Origin: Haloferula sp. BvORR071
GTDB lineage: Bacteria > Verrucomicrobiota > Verrucomicrobiia > Verrucomicrobiales > Akkermansiaceae
Assembly (NCBI RefSeq): GCF_000739615.1
Contig: NZ_BATP01000007.1
Location: forward strand, 248,001 to 312,000
Direction of reading: 5' to 3'
DNA: 64,000 nucleotides
The notes under the pieces were generated by a model. It did not search any database. It was not told the DNA's origin and saw only the letters and a list, made by a program, of their open reading frames with translations. The stretch's first letter is position 1; every line of letters begins with the position of its first letter. Below are positions 8,205 to 16,513 of this stretch, one piece after another. The position numbers and the translations under genes were made by a program.

Positions 8205-10985
8205 ATGCGAAGACTGCGCCGTGCCCTCCCGGCTTGCTTGGTGTTGATGGGTTTCGGCCTATCCCACGAGACCCACGCCGCCATCTTGACCGTGACCAGC
8301 CTTGCCGATACGGGCCCGGGAACGCTGCGCGATCAAATCGCGGCGGCGGCTTCGGGTGATACCATCGATTTCAGTGTGACGGGCACCATCACGCTGACAA
8401 GCAGCGGCCATATCAACATCGCCAAGGATCTCACGATCGCCGGGCCGGGCGCGGGCAGCCTGATCGTGAAACGGATCAATTATGCCACTTCGATTTTCGA
8501 CATCAGCAGCGGCAGCGTCGGCATCTCCGGCATCACGCTGACGGACGGCAACGGCAACGGCATCACCGATAGCGCTGGCTTTCAGAGTTATGGCGGTGCC
8601 ATCTACATGACCGGTGGCACGCTGACGATTGCCGACACGACGTTCTCCGCCAATGGCGCGACCAACGGCGGCGCGATCTACATGGCCGCCGGCACCCTGG
8701 CGGTAACCGGCAGCACCCTTTCCAACAACAACGCCGAAAACGGCGGGGCGATCTACGTCGCCGGCGGGACCCTGACGATCGGGAGCAGCACGATTTCCGG
8801 CAACACCGCCGCCGCAGGCGGGGGCATCATCAACTCCGGCACGGCAACGATCACGGACAGCACCATCTCGGGGAATACCGCGAACGCCGACGCACTCGGC
8901 CTGGGCGGAGGAGTCCTCAATACCCATGTGATGACGATCCGTAACTGCACGATCTCGGCCAACCGTTCCTTGTCCGTCCACGATTCAGCCCAACCCGGTG
9001 GCGGCGGCATCAACAACTTCGACAGCGGTTGTACGCTGGCGATCGCGAACAGCACGATCACCGGCAATTCGGCGCGGCTCGGCGGTGGCATCAAAAGCCA
9101 GGGAACGCTGAACCTTTCGAACACCATCGTGGCCGGCAACACCGCGAGTTCGGGTCCAGACATCTACGACATCTTCGGCAGCACCGGGGGCTCGTACAAC
9201 ATCATCGGGCAGTCCCCCTTGCTCGGGCCGCTGCAAAACAACGGCGGCCCGACGAAAACCCACGCGCCGCTGGCGGGCAGCCCGGCGATTGACGCGGGTG
9301 ACCCGGCCTTCGATGCCACGAGCACGCCTTACGACCAGCGCGGAGCGAACTTTCCGCGGATCAAGAAGGGACGTGTGTGCATCGGCGCGGTGGAATCGGA
9401 TCTCGACCAAGGCAGCAGCCTCGTCGTCGACTCGCTGGCGGATCACGACGACGGCACTGCGGGCGCCAACGATTGCACCCTGCGGGAAGCGGTTCGATAC
9501 GTATCCCCCGGCGGCACCATCACCTTCAGCGTGACGGGTCAGATCACCCTGACGGGCGGCGAGATGGTGATCGCCAAAAACCTGACGATCGCCGGCCCGG
9601 CGGGTGTGCCCGGAGTCACGATTTCAGGCAATCATGCCAGCCGCATTTTCAGCGTCACCCAAGGCACGGTGAATGTCTCGAACACGGTGAATTTCTCCAA
9701 CCTGACCCTGAGCGAGGGAAACGGGGTCGGAGCCATCAACAGCGGCGCCGGTGGTGCGATCTACTCCGGCAACTTCACGCCGCCCATTGTCATTACCGTG
9801 ACGAACTGCACGCTCTCCGGCAATCAGACCACCTTGGTCGGCGGCGCGCTTCGCAACGGCGGCACGATGGCCGTCACGAACTGCACTCTGGCCGACAACA
9901 GTTCCGCCCTCAGCGCCGGCGCCATTCAAAACAGCGGCTCACTGACACTGACCAACAGCACCTTTTCCTCCAACAGCACGACCGGCTCCAGCCCCAACGG
10001 CAGCGGCGGAGCTCTGCGCAGCAGCAGCAATCTGACAGTGACGGGCTGCACCTTTGCAGGCAACAGTGCTTCCATCAAAGGCGGCGCCATCGACATCGCC
10101 GCCGGCACGGCGAGCCTGTCCAACACGATCGTGGCGGGCAACAGCGCGCCCACCGGCCCGGACCTCAGCGGCAGCGTCGGCGCTGGCGATTGCAATCTGG
10201 TGCAGAACCCGTCCGGCGTCACGCTGGCCGGCACTCACAACCTCACCGGGCAAGCCGCCAACCTGGGGGCGCTGGCCGACAACGGCGGCCCCACCCACAC
10301 GTTCGAGCTTCTCACAGGCAGCCCGGCCATCAACGCGGGCAGCAACGCCCTGATCCCGGGCGGCGTCACCACGGACCAGCGGAGTTTCGCCCGCGTGGAT
10401 AGCGGAACGGTGGACATCGGCGCCTATGAACTCGATGTCACTCCGCCTTCGGTCACCATCAACCAAGCCGCCGGCCAGAGCGATCCGACCATCTCGACCC
10501 CCATTCATTTCACCGTCGTCTTTAGCGAGGCGGTCACCGGCTTCACGACAGGAGATGTCATCCTGAGCGGCAGCGCCGGGGCAACGACCGCAACGGTCAC
10601 GGGGAGTGGCCCGAACTACGATGTTGCTGTCACCGGCATGACTTGGAACGGCACCGTGATCGCGACGATTGCCGCAGGCGTTGCCCTCGATTTATCCGCG
10701 AACGGCAACACGATTGCCACGAGCAGCGACAATGCGATTTCCTACAGCAGTGCGGAAACGGTGCAAAACAGCGGCTCGATCCGTGCGGAAGTAGGTGGCG
10801 GATTTACCGTCGGCTTTATCGGAAACGCCGGGCAGGAATATACGATCCAGTTCAGTTCGGACTTAGCCCCCGGCGACTGGCAGACACTGAGAACACAGGC
10901 GGCCGATTCATCCGGAGTGATCTCGTTCCTCGACACCCCACCGAGCGGCACGCCGCGGCGCTTCTATCGCCTTCTCCTGCCCTGA
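8205..10985 (+). CDS. Large secreted right-handed beta-helix protein with choice-of-anchor Q and Ig-like domains
   Basis: 926 residues with a signal peptide ending at THA/AIL. Two homologous halves each begin with LTVTSLADTGPGTLRDQI or LVVDSLADHDDGT..TLREAV, followed by ITLT...IAKNLTIAGPG and many GGAIY/GGGI..NS.STISGN coils of a right-handed parallel beta-helix. Each half ends in a choice-of-anchor-Q-like segment (NNGGPTKTHAPLAGSPAIDAG and DNGGPTHTFELLTGSPAINAG). An Ig-like domain follows (TPPSVTINQAAGQSDP...FSEAVTGFTTGDV), then a C-terminal domain ending EYTIQFSSDLAPGDWQTL...RRFYRLLLP, a type I see as common in verrucomicrobial surface proteins. Likely cell-surface or extracellular; adhesin or polysaccharide-related role is inference. 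No catalytic motif recognised. Confidence 0.85.
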   Translation: MRRLRRALPACLVLMGFGLSHETHAAILTVTSLADTGPGTLRDQIAAAASGDTIDFSVTGTITLTSSGHINIAKDLTIAGPGAGSLIVKRINYATSIFDISSGSVGISGITLTDGNGNGITDSAGFQSYGGAIYMTGGTLTIADTTFSANGATNGGAIYMAAGTLAVTGSTLSNNNAENGGAIYVAGGTLTIGSSTISGNTAAAGGGIINSGTATITDSTISGNTANADALGLGGGVLNTHVMTIRNCTISANRSLSVHDSAQPGGGGINNFDSGCTLAIANSTITGNSARLGGGIKSQGTLNLSNTIVAGNTASSGPDIYDIFGSTGGSYNIIGQSPLLGPLQNNGGPTKTHAPLAGSPAIDAGDPAFDATSTPYDQRGANFPRIKKGRVCIGAVESDLDQGSSLVVDSLADHDDGTAGANDCTLREAVRYVSPGGTITFSVTGQITLTGGEMVIAKNLTIAGPAGVPGVTISGNHASRIFSVTQGTVNVSNTVNFSNLTLSEGNGVGAINSGAGGAIYSGNFTPPIVITVTNCTLSGNQTTLVGGALRNGGTMAVTNCTLADNSSALSAGAIQNSGSLTLTNSTFSSNSTTGSSPNGSGGALRSSSNLTVTGCTFAGNSASIKGGAIDIAAGTASLSNTIVAGNSAPTGPDLSGSVGAGDCNLVQNPSGVTLAGTHNLTGQAANLGALADNGGPTHTFELLTGSPAINAGSNALIPGGVTTDQRSFARVDSGTVDIGAYELDVTPPSVTINQAAGQSDPTISTPIHFTVVFSEAVTGFTTGDVILSGSAGATTATVTGSGPNYDVAVTGMTWNGTVIATIAAGVALDLSANGNTIATSSDNAISYSSAETVQNSGSIRAEVGGGFTVGFIGNAGQEYTIQFSSDLAPGDWQTLRTQAADSSGVISFLDTPPSGTPRRFYRLLLP

Positions 10986-11082
10986 GTCGGCCAAGGCGGC
11001 GGGTTTGGATGACGTGATTATTCCGATCGCACCGATGCTCCTGCGTTGGGAATACAAGCTTCGCTATTGACTGACGAGCCAC

Positions 11083-11262
11083 CCGCACCATGTGCCGATC
11101 GTGATCGCGGGTGGTTCAAAGGCAGGGCTGAACAATGGCAGCCACGAGGTCTATGAGCAGGGCACGCCGCTGTGCGCCTTGTGGCTCGGGATGCTGGAGA
11201 AGGCCGGGGTGAAGGTGAAGGATTTGGGGGATGCGAACGGGGTGTTGAAGGGCTTGGGTTAG
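11083..11262 (+). pseudogene. In-frame 3' remnant of a second DUF1552 gene
   Basis: This stretch reads in one frame as PHHVPIVIAGGSKAGLNNGS and on to GVLKGLG and a TAG stop. It matches the last 59 codons of the intact DUF1552 gene (7736-7915). By eye there are about 25 base differences over 180, mostly at third codon positions, and only four residue changes (N to H, D to E, A to V, R to K). An in-frame stop (TGA at 11068-11070) lies just upstream and no start is present, so it is a truncated relic of a once functional paralogue. The body of that gene is missing; the beta-helix gene ends 97 bp upstream. Confidence 0.85.
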
Positions 11263-11335
11263 GGTCTTAGGTATTGTCAGGAACGTGATCCCAATCCGGC
11301 TCGACGTGAGGCAGCATGGATTGTCGTGGGCTGAC

Positions 11336-11380
11336 AAAAGAAAAAGCCCGCAGCCCATCAGGTGAGATGAGGTGCGGGCG
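11336..11380 (-). terminator. Rho-independent terminator after the 11401-11910 gene
   Basis: On the minus strand, the arms gcccgca (11373-11379) and tgcgggc (11346-11352) form a stem whose inner bases also pair in part. It is followed by a T-rich run (tttttcttttg), 20 bp past the stop of the gene at 11401-11910. Confidence 0.75.
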
Positions 11381-11400
11381 GGGTTGAATCAAAGCTCCCT

Positions 11401-11910
11401 TTACTTCGTGGCCGGCTTCGGTTCGGCGGCAGGCTTCTTGTCCTCGGGCTTGACGCGCTTTTCGGTGATCTGCTCGCCGGCGGTCTCGTCCTTGTAGGTG
11501 AATTCCTTGTCGGTGAGGGAGATGATGGTCTGGGCGATCTTGGTGCCCACGGGCATCATCTCGGGCATGCTGCACTCGATGATCTCGACGCTCATCTTGT
11601 TCTTCTCGATGCTCCACTTGGCCTTCATGGTGACCTGCATCTTCTGGCCTTGGACGTCCATGTTGAGCTCAGCCGAAGCCTTGCCGTCTTCGGTGTAGGT
11701 GGTGAGGCCATGGCCGACCATCGGCCCCTGCTTGATGTCCTGGCGCCAGGTGCCGAGGATACCCTTGGCATAGTCGGCTTCCTTCACGGGAGTGCCAGCG
11801 GCCTCCTTTGGGGCTTCCTTGGGTGCTTCGGGGGCCTTGGTCTGGGCGAGAGCAGCGGGGGCGGCGAGGAGGAAAGAGAAGGAGGCGAGGAGGGCAAGGC
11901 GAGGTTTCAT
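11401..11910 (-). CDS. Secreted protein of unknown function
   Basis: 169 residues with a signal peptide (MKPRLALLASFSFLLAAPAALA, cleavage likely before QTKAPE). A Lys/Pro/Glu/Ala-rich linker (KAPEAPKEAPKEA) precedes a compact beta-rich domain starting ILGTWRQDIKQGPMVGHGLT and running through YTEDGKASAELNMDVQG and TMKAKWSIEKNKMSVEII. The opening GTW and alternating strands recall lipocalin-like or 'GTW' calycin folds, but that is a weak resemblance. The C terminus is Lys/Pro-rich. A strong terminator follows, so it is probably a single-gene unit. Periplasmic location is likely. Confidence 0.7.
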   Translation of the reverse strand: MKPRLALLASFSFLLAAPAALAQTKAPEAPKEAPKEAAGTPVKEADYAKGILGTWRQDIKQGPMVGHGLTTYTEDGKASAELNMDVQGQKMQVTMKAKWSIEKNKMSVEIIECSMPEMMPVGTKIAQTIISLTDKEFTYKDETAGEQITEKRVKPEDKKPAAEPKPATK

Positions 11911-12130
11911 GATACTTGCTCGATTGAAGCGTGTTATGGTTTTCAGTGATGGTATCGCGCTTGATCGCGATATGACCGCTGCACTGTGGAGAGTGGCGGG
12001 AATCCTGCAAGATGAAGCGGGGATTCACGGAAATTTCACGCAGCGAATAGGCCGTGACGGGAGCGCTTCCAAATGAAGCTTTTCCACGAACCCATCCCCT
12101 CGCTCTGTGCGATGCTGCTAGCACTCCTCT

Positions 12131-13651
12131 CTATCCTGCGGGAGTATCACCGTTCCACTGCCAGCCGGGGTGACGAACGAAGGCAAGGGTGTCCTTCACG
12201 TCGAGGCCAGCGAGGGCCATTGCGCTGAACTGCTGGCGGCGCGCTTCGAAACGCTGGCGTTCCTGCTCGGGCGCGGTGTAGCTCGCGCGATGGGGAATCT
12301 GATTGCCGACCAGCATTACCAGATGGCCCTCAAGGCCGAAGTCATTCTGCATCCCGGACAGGCGGTAACGGCAGAAACCGGTCGGCCCGTTCTCCTGGTA
12401 GAAATCCAGCAGACTGGCCGCATTGCCAAGGTTCGTCTCGGCGCGGCAATGCTCCCAGAAGGATGTCTGCGGTGCGTTGTTCAGCTTGTAGTGGAGCGCG
12501 AGGAAGTCGCGGATATCCGTCCAAGCCTTGCCCGTGAGCTCATTGAAGAGATCGCGCAGTGAAGGCGTGGGCCGGAAGCGGCTGCGATTGAGGATCTCCA
12601 CCAAGGTCTGGAGGTTGCCACAGACGATCATCAGCGCTGTCGCCTCCAAGGGCTCGACGAAGCCACCGGCATTCCCGATCGCCACGACGTTCTCGACCCA
12701 CTGGCGGCGGTAGCAGCCGCTGCGGAATTTCACGATCCGCGGCGACTTTGGAGCCTTGGGATTCTTGCGCAGGAATTCCTCGGCTGCCTGCTCATCGCTG
12801 ATGAAGGAGGAGGAATAGACGTAGCCACGGTTCACATGGTGCTCGTGCTCGATCTGCCAGGCCCAGCCAGCATCCATCTGCTCGGCGGTGGTGTAGGGCA
12901 AGATCGGTTCCTCCGCGCGGTCCCAACCGCCGACCACGGCGCGGTCGCAGAAAAGTGCGTCCGAGAAGCTGATGTATTCCTCCTGCAGCACCTTGCCGAG
13001 GAGCTCGCTGCGGAAGCCGCTGGCATCGATGAAGAAGTCTGCGGCCAAGCGCTGACCGTCTTCCAGATGCACGGCGGCAACGCCACCACCCGGCAAGCGA
13101 TCGGCACCGGTTACCTTGCCATCGATGATCTCAACGCCGCTGGCGCGCGCGGCTTCCTCGAGGACATGGACGAGCTTCTCGTTCTCGATGTGGAAGGCGT
13201 GCCAGCCCTGGATGTCCGGACAGCCGTTGTCTTGCTTCGCGAAGGCCTTGCCATGCCACATCAGTGCGCCCGGCAGGCTGAGGCAGCGGAAGTCGTCATC
13301 GCAATAAAAGCCGTTCGGCATGCGCAGATCGGGCGCGGCGAAATCGAGCTGCTGATCGAAGCTATAGTCGAAGCGCCCGCGGGTGCCCCAGAGGAAGCGG
13401 ATGCCGAGCTTCCATGTGGGCTCGGCATGGGCATGGAAGTGCTTCCGGTTCAGCCCGAGGTAGTCGAAGAGATGCTGCGGGAAATTCGGCGTGGTCCCCT
13501 CACCCACCCCGATAACGCCGATATCCGGACTGCGGACAATGCGGACGCCGAGGTGAGGCAGCTTGCGTTTCAGCGAGAGGGCGGCCAGCAAGCCGGCACT
13601 GCCCGCGCCGAGCACGAGCACATCTTGGATCAGGGGAGGCGAATCGGGCAT
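12131..13651 (-). CDS. Flavin-dependent tryptophan-halogenase-family protein
   Basis: 506 residues, the usual length for the family. N-terminal FAD-binding motif LVLGAGSAGLLAA (residues 13-25), followed by GVGEGTTPNFPQHLF. The conserved lysine that in PrnA-type enzymes forms or guides the chloramine/HOCl is present (K81 in TWKLGIRF). The second FAD motif is FIDASGFRS (207-215). The halogenase WxWxIP motif reads W263-A-W265-Q-I267-E268, with Glu in place of Pro. The active-site glutamate region VEPLEATAL (332-340) is intact. Family knowledge: these enzymes use FADH2, oxygen and halide to halogenate electron-rich aromatics. No flavin reductase or natural-product genes are adjacent, so the substrate is unknown; a non-halogenating FAD monooxygenase is also possible. 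Confidence 0.82.
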   Translation of the reverse strand: MPDSPPLIQDVLVLGAGSAGLLAALSLKRKLPHLGVRIVRSPDIGVIGVGEGTTPNFPQHLFDYLGLNRKHFHAHAEPTWKLGIRFLWGTRGRFDYSFDQQLDFAAPDLRMPNGFYCDDDFRCLSLPGALMWHGKAFAKQDNGCPDIQGWHAFHIENEKLVHVLEEAARASGVEIIDGKVTGADRLPGGGVAAVHLEDGQRLAADFFIDASGFRSELLGKVLQEEYISFSDALFCDRAVVGGWDRAEEPILPYTTAEQMDAGWAWQIEHEHHVNRGYVYSSSFISDEQAAEEFLRKNPKAPKSPRIVKFRSGCYRRQWVENVVAIGNAGGFVEPLEATALMIVCGNLQTLVEILNRSRFRPTPSLRDLFNELTGKAWTDIRDFLALHYKLNNAPQTSFWEHCRAETNLGNAASLLDFYQENGPTGFCRYRLSGMQNDFGLEGHLVMLVGNQIPHRASYTAPEQERQRFEARRQQFSAMALAGLDVKDTLAFVRHPGWQWNGDTPAG

Positions 13652-13824
13652 GGGTTTGACGATAATTCACCCTTACTCGCTGCCGTGGTCAATCCGTGAG
13701 CGAGGCAGCCATGGCAAGGCTCTGGACGACTGCTGCGACACGCAAGCCATTCTGCCATCGAAAATAGCTGGTTTGAAGGCGAATCGGCAGCGAGCCTGGG
13801 AAGAAGAGAACTCCCGATCTCCCT

Positions 13825-14331
13825 ATGATGATCCGCCCTGCCAAACCCGCCGATCTGCCTTTGATCTTGTCCTTGCTGGATGCGGTCTTCGCGCCGAGCC
13901 GCTGTGAGTCGCGGTTGGTCGAGCTGGCGATGCAGACGTCGGAAAGAACGCGGCACGGCTGGGTGATGGGAAAAGATGAGAATGGAGATATCATCGGTTA
14001 CCTCCTCTACACGCGGCCACGCATGATCTGGCGATGATCGGCCATCATCTGGCACCGGTGGCGATTGCCCCCGGAGAAGCAGAATTCAGCACTGGGCTCC
14101 CAGCTGATCCGGCACACGCTGAAGGAGCAACCGATTGCGGGAGCAGTCGTATTCGTGCTGGGAGATCCCGGGTTTTACGAGCGCTTCGGGTTTAGGCCGG
14201 TGGTGAAGGCGCGCTGCCCCTATGACGAGAGCAATGAGCATTTCCGGGCGCTCGGGTGGGAAGATGAAGGGGAGGAGTTTGAGGTGGGGTATGATGTGGT
14301 CTTCGGGGGCGGAGTGAGATTTGAAATTTGA
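13825..14331 (+). pseudogene. GNAT acetyltransferase, interrupted by two compensating frameshifts
   Basis: Read across three segments, this encodes a GNAT N-acetyltransferase of about 168 residues. Segment 1 from 13825 reads MMIRPAKPADLPLILSLLDA to DIIGYLLYTRP. The frame then stops at 14035-14037. The expected continuation, MIGHHLAPVAIAP, starts at 14034 in a different frame, and the rest (EKQNSALGSQLIRHTL, the acetyl-CoA loop, through FYERFGFRPV) is back in the first frame from about 14066. One base lost before 14034 and one gained in the C run near 14068-14072 would explain it. Either a recent pseudogene or two sequencing/assembly errors. Family members acetylate small amines or proteins; substrate unknown. 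Confidence 0.75.
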
Positions 14332-14440
14332 GATTTGGAATTTCAGAGAGCAGCCCTCGTGGAGAGCGAGAAGAGGTCGGGTAAAAACCTTCTGAAAGAA
14401 GGAGTCCGCCCAAAAAACCGACGCCCTGAGGCGGCATTCA

Positions 14441-14475
14441 ACAAAAAGGCCCCGCGGCGGATGCCACGGGGCCCA
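14441..14475 (-). terminator. Rho-independent terminator after the esterase gene
   Basis: On the minus strand ggccccg (14467-14473 region) and cggggcc (14448-14454 region) form a 7-bp GC stem followed by tttttgttg. A second weaker hairpin with a run of six T lies just beyond it (about 14411-14436), so termination may be in tandem. It sits about 50 bp past the stop of the esterase gene. Confidence 0.75.
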
Positions 14476-14522
14476 GCAAAGGATTGGATGCTCGTTGGAT
14501 GAAGAGAGCGTCGGTCGATCCC

Positions 14523-15740
14523 TTACTCTGCTACGGCGGGCGGCTGCTTGCCGATAGCCGGGGACTTATCCTTGCCGTCGAAGGCGGCCTTGAGGTTCGC
14601 GGCGGCGAAGTCCATGGCATCCTGGGCGGCACCTACGACGGCACCCATGCCGAAGAATTCGTGGGTCACGCCTTCGTAGTTCTTGTAGTCGACCTTCACG
14701 CCATCGGCCTCGAGCTTCTTGGCAAGCATCTCGCCATCGGAGCGCAAGGGGTCGATGTCAGCGGTGATGATCGTAGTGGGAGGCAAACCGGCGAGGGTCT
14801 TCGCTTCGAGCAGGTTGATCTGATGATTCTTCCAGTCCTCAACCTTGGAGAGCGTTTGGTCGAAGAACCACTTCATCATGGCGGCATTCAGTGGCGCGGC
14901 CTGGGCGTGTTGCCTGTAGGACTCGCCATCCATGGCGGTGGTCGCGACTGGATAGACGAGCACCTGATGAATGGGCATCTGCATGCCTTTGTCCTGGGCC
15001 ATCATGCTGAGGGCAACGGCCATGTTGCCGCCGGCGCTTTCGCCAACGACGGCAACGCGCGAGGCATCGCCACTCCACTTGCCGGCATTCTCGAGAGTCC
15101 ACTGGTAGGCGCCGAAGACATCTTCATGAGCGGCGGGGAACTTGTGCTCCGGTGCGTGGCGGTAGTCGGTGGAGATGACCAAAGCATGCACGGATTTACT
15201 GAGAGCGTGGGCGCTGGCGTCGTAGGTATCCAGATCGGCGAGGACCCAGCCGCCGCCGTGGATGTAGAGGATCACCGGGAAAGGCCCGTCACCCTCGGGG
15301 CGATAGACGCGGCCATCGACACTACCGGTGGAGAGCTTGATGCTGACGTTATCGGTCTTTCCGGATTTGTCCGCTTTGACGCCGTTCTTCTCCATTACCT
15401 TCTTCACCGCATCGGCGGGCGATGGCTGCTTGCGAGCGTCCTTCGGTGAAAGCTCGGTGACGGGCTTGCCGCCCAAGGCGGTGAGCTGATCAAGGACGGC
15501 CTGCATCTGGTCATTGGGTTTGGCTCGTGGAGCTTCGGCCTTCGCCTCTGCCTTGGGCTCGGCGGGCGGAGTGTGAACTTCGCTGCCTTTGATCGCCTCT
15601 TCGCCAGCGACCGGACTATTCACTCCCGGCTCGGGGCCATCGGCCGCGTAGAGAGGGGTGAGCGAAATGGAACTGCTGGCGGCGAGCAGCAAGGCAAGGC
15701 GACCGGTATGGGGAAAAGGAAAAGCAATCGTTGGTTTCAT
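14523..15740 (-). CDS. Secreted alpha/beta-hydrolase (HSL-type esterase)
   Basis: 405 residues. A signal peptide (MKPTIAFPFPHTGRLALLLA and on to LYA/ADG) is followed by a Pro/Ala/Lys/Glu-rich linker (about 35-75). The hydrolase domain has the oxyanion motif HGGGW (161-165) of the hormone-sensitive-lipase family, the nucleophile Ser235 in GESAGGN, Asp330 in DIDPLRSDG and His360 in THEFFG, a complete catalytic triad. Family members hydrolyse short- to medium-chain carboxylic esters. Export to periplasm or outside is predicted. Tandem terminators lie downstream. Substrate cannot be told from the sequence. Confidence 0.88.
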   Translation of the reverse strand: MKPTIAFPFPHTGRLALLLAASSSISLTPLYAADGPEPGVNSPVAGEEAIKGSEVHTPPAEPKAEAKAEAPRAKPNDQMQAVLDQLTALGGKPVTELSPKDARKQPSPADAVKKVMEKNGVKADKSGKTDNVSIKLSTGSVDGRVYRPEGDGPFPVILYIHGGGWVLADLDTYDASAHALSKSVHALVISTDYRHAPEHKFPAAHEDVFGAYQWTLENAGKWSGDASRVAVVGESAGGNMAVALSMMAQDKGMQMPIHQVLVYPVATTAMDGESYRQHAQAAPLNAAMMKWFFDQTLSKVEDWKNHQINLLEAKTLAGLPPTTIITADIDPLRSDGEMLAKKLEADGVKVDYKNYEGVTHEFFGMGAVVGAAQDAMDFAAANLKAAFDGKDKSPAIGKQPPAVAE

Positions 15741-16029
15741 GGTGTTTGACTAGTTGATGTCCGGAATGCTTCCGCTCGCACCATGCCAGACGGCGAGGCC
15801 TTGATTTCATGGGCTTTCGTGGCGGGGCAGCGTCTCGAGCACACGCAAATCGCAGAGGAGGGCTGGGCGTTTCGCCTCGGCGATCCCGCATTGCAAAATG
15901 CCTCAATCAAACACGCATCGCGCACCGCAAAAGTGGTGATGCCTTGATAGGCCGGATCCTTAGTGGCAGCGAGCCAAGCACTTGCGATGGCAATCGGGAT
16001 GGCGCGGGGTCTGCGAAAGCCCCTGCGTC

Positions 16030-16485
16030 ATGAATACACGAGCAAGTGATCACTACACATCGCATGGCGAGGATTTGGAAGCGGACTCGCGCGACAAGCG
16101 CGCCTCAAGGGACATTCCACAGCCCGTCGACACGGAATCGCACTGGAACGATCTCCATCGTTCGAACGGCTTCCGCCAAGAGTTTATGGAAAAGGCGCGC
16201 CGCCATGTGCGCAATGCTTCCATCGCCGACATCGCGGGGGCCGCTCTTGCCGGTTTGGCGCTCGGCTACATCCTCTTCTCGCCACGGCGTAGCAACGGCC
16301 TGCGGCAGATGCTGCTGGGCTCCATGACGGATGCCAACAAGGGTGCCCACGACGCATGGGATAGCCTGCGCCACAACCGCACGCTCTCCGATCTCGGCGA
16401 TCGCGTGGTCAACTTCAGCGATCACGTGGGTGACCGCTTTTCCGATCTCGCCGACCGCGCGGCGAAGCTACGACGCCGCTGGTAA
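16030..16485 (+). CDS. YtxH-like small membrane-associated protein
   Basis: 151 residues from the ATG at 16030 (MNTRASDHYTSHGEDLEA); an earlier in-frame ATG at 15982 would add a sequence that looks non-coding. The N-terminal third is charged and hydrophilic. A single glycine-rich hydrophobic helix (IADIAGAALAGLALGYILFS, about 78-97) is followed by an amphipathic charged tail with repeating DLGDRVVNFSDHVGDRFSDL pattern. The layout resembles YtxH/gas-vesicle-like stress proteins, without a firm family call. The next gene begins 28 bp downstream and also has a glycine-rich membrane helix, so the two probably form an envelope-stress operon (inference). Confidence 0.65.
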   Translation: MNTRASDHYTSHGEDLEADSRDKRASRDIPQPVDTESHWNDLHRSNGFRQEFMEKARRHVRNASIADIAGAALAGLALGYILFSPRRSNGLRQMLLGSMTDANKGAHDAWDSLRHNRTLSDLGDRVVNFSDHVGDRFSDLADRAAKLRRRW

Positions 16486-16513
16486 ATCCACTCATCCCCC
16501 AACCTTACCCACC

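Noticed and set aside
8205..10985. Repeated GGAIY/STISGN units taken as a possible CRISPR or DNA repeat array
   Set aside because: They are protein-level beta-helix coils with variable DNA sequence and no spacers.
15809..16033. 74-codon frame upstream of the YtxH-like gene
   Set aside because: Low-complexity Arg/Ser/Ala composition, no ribosome site and overlaps the start of a better gene.
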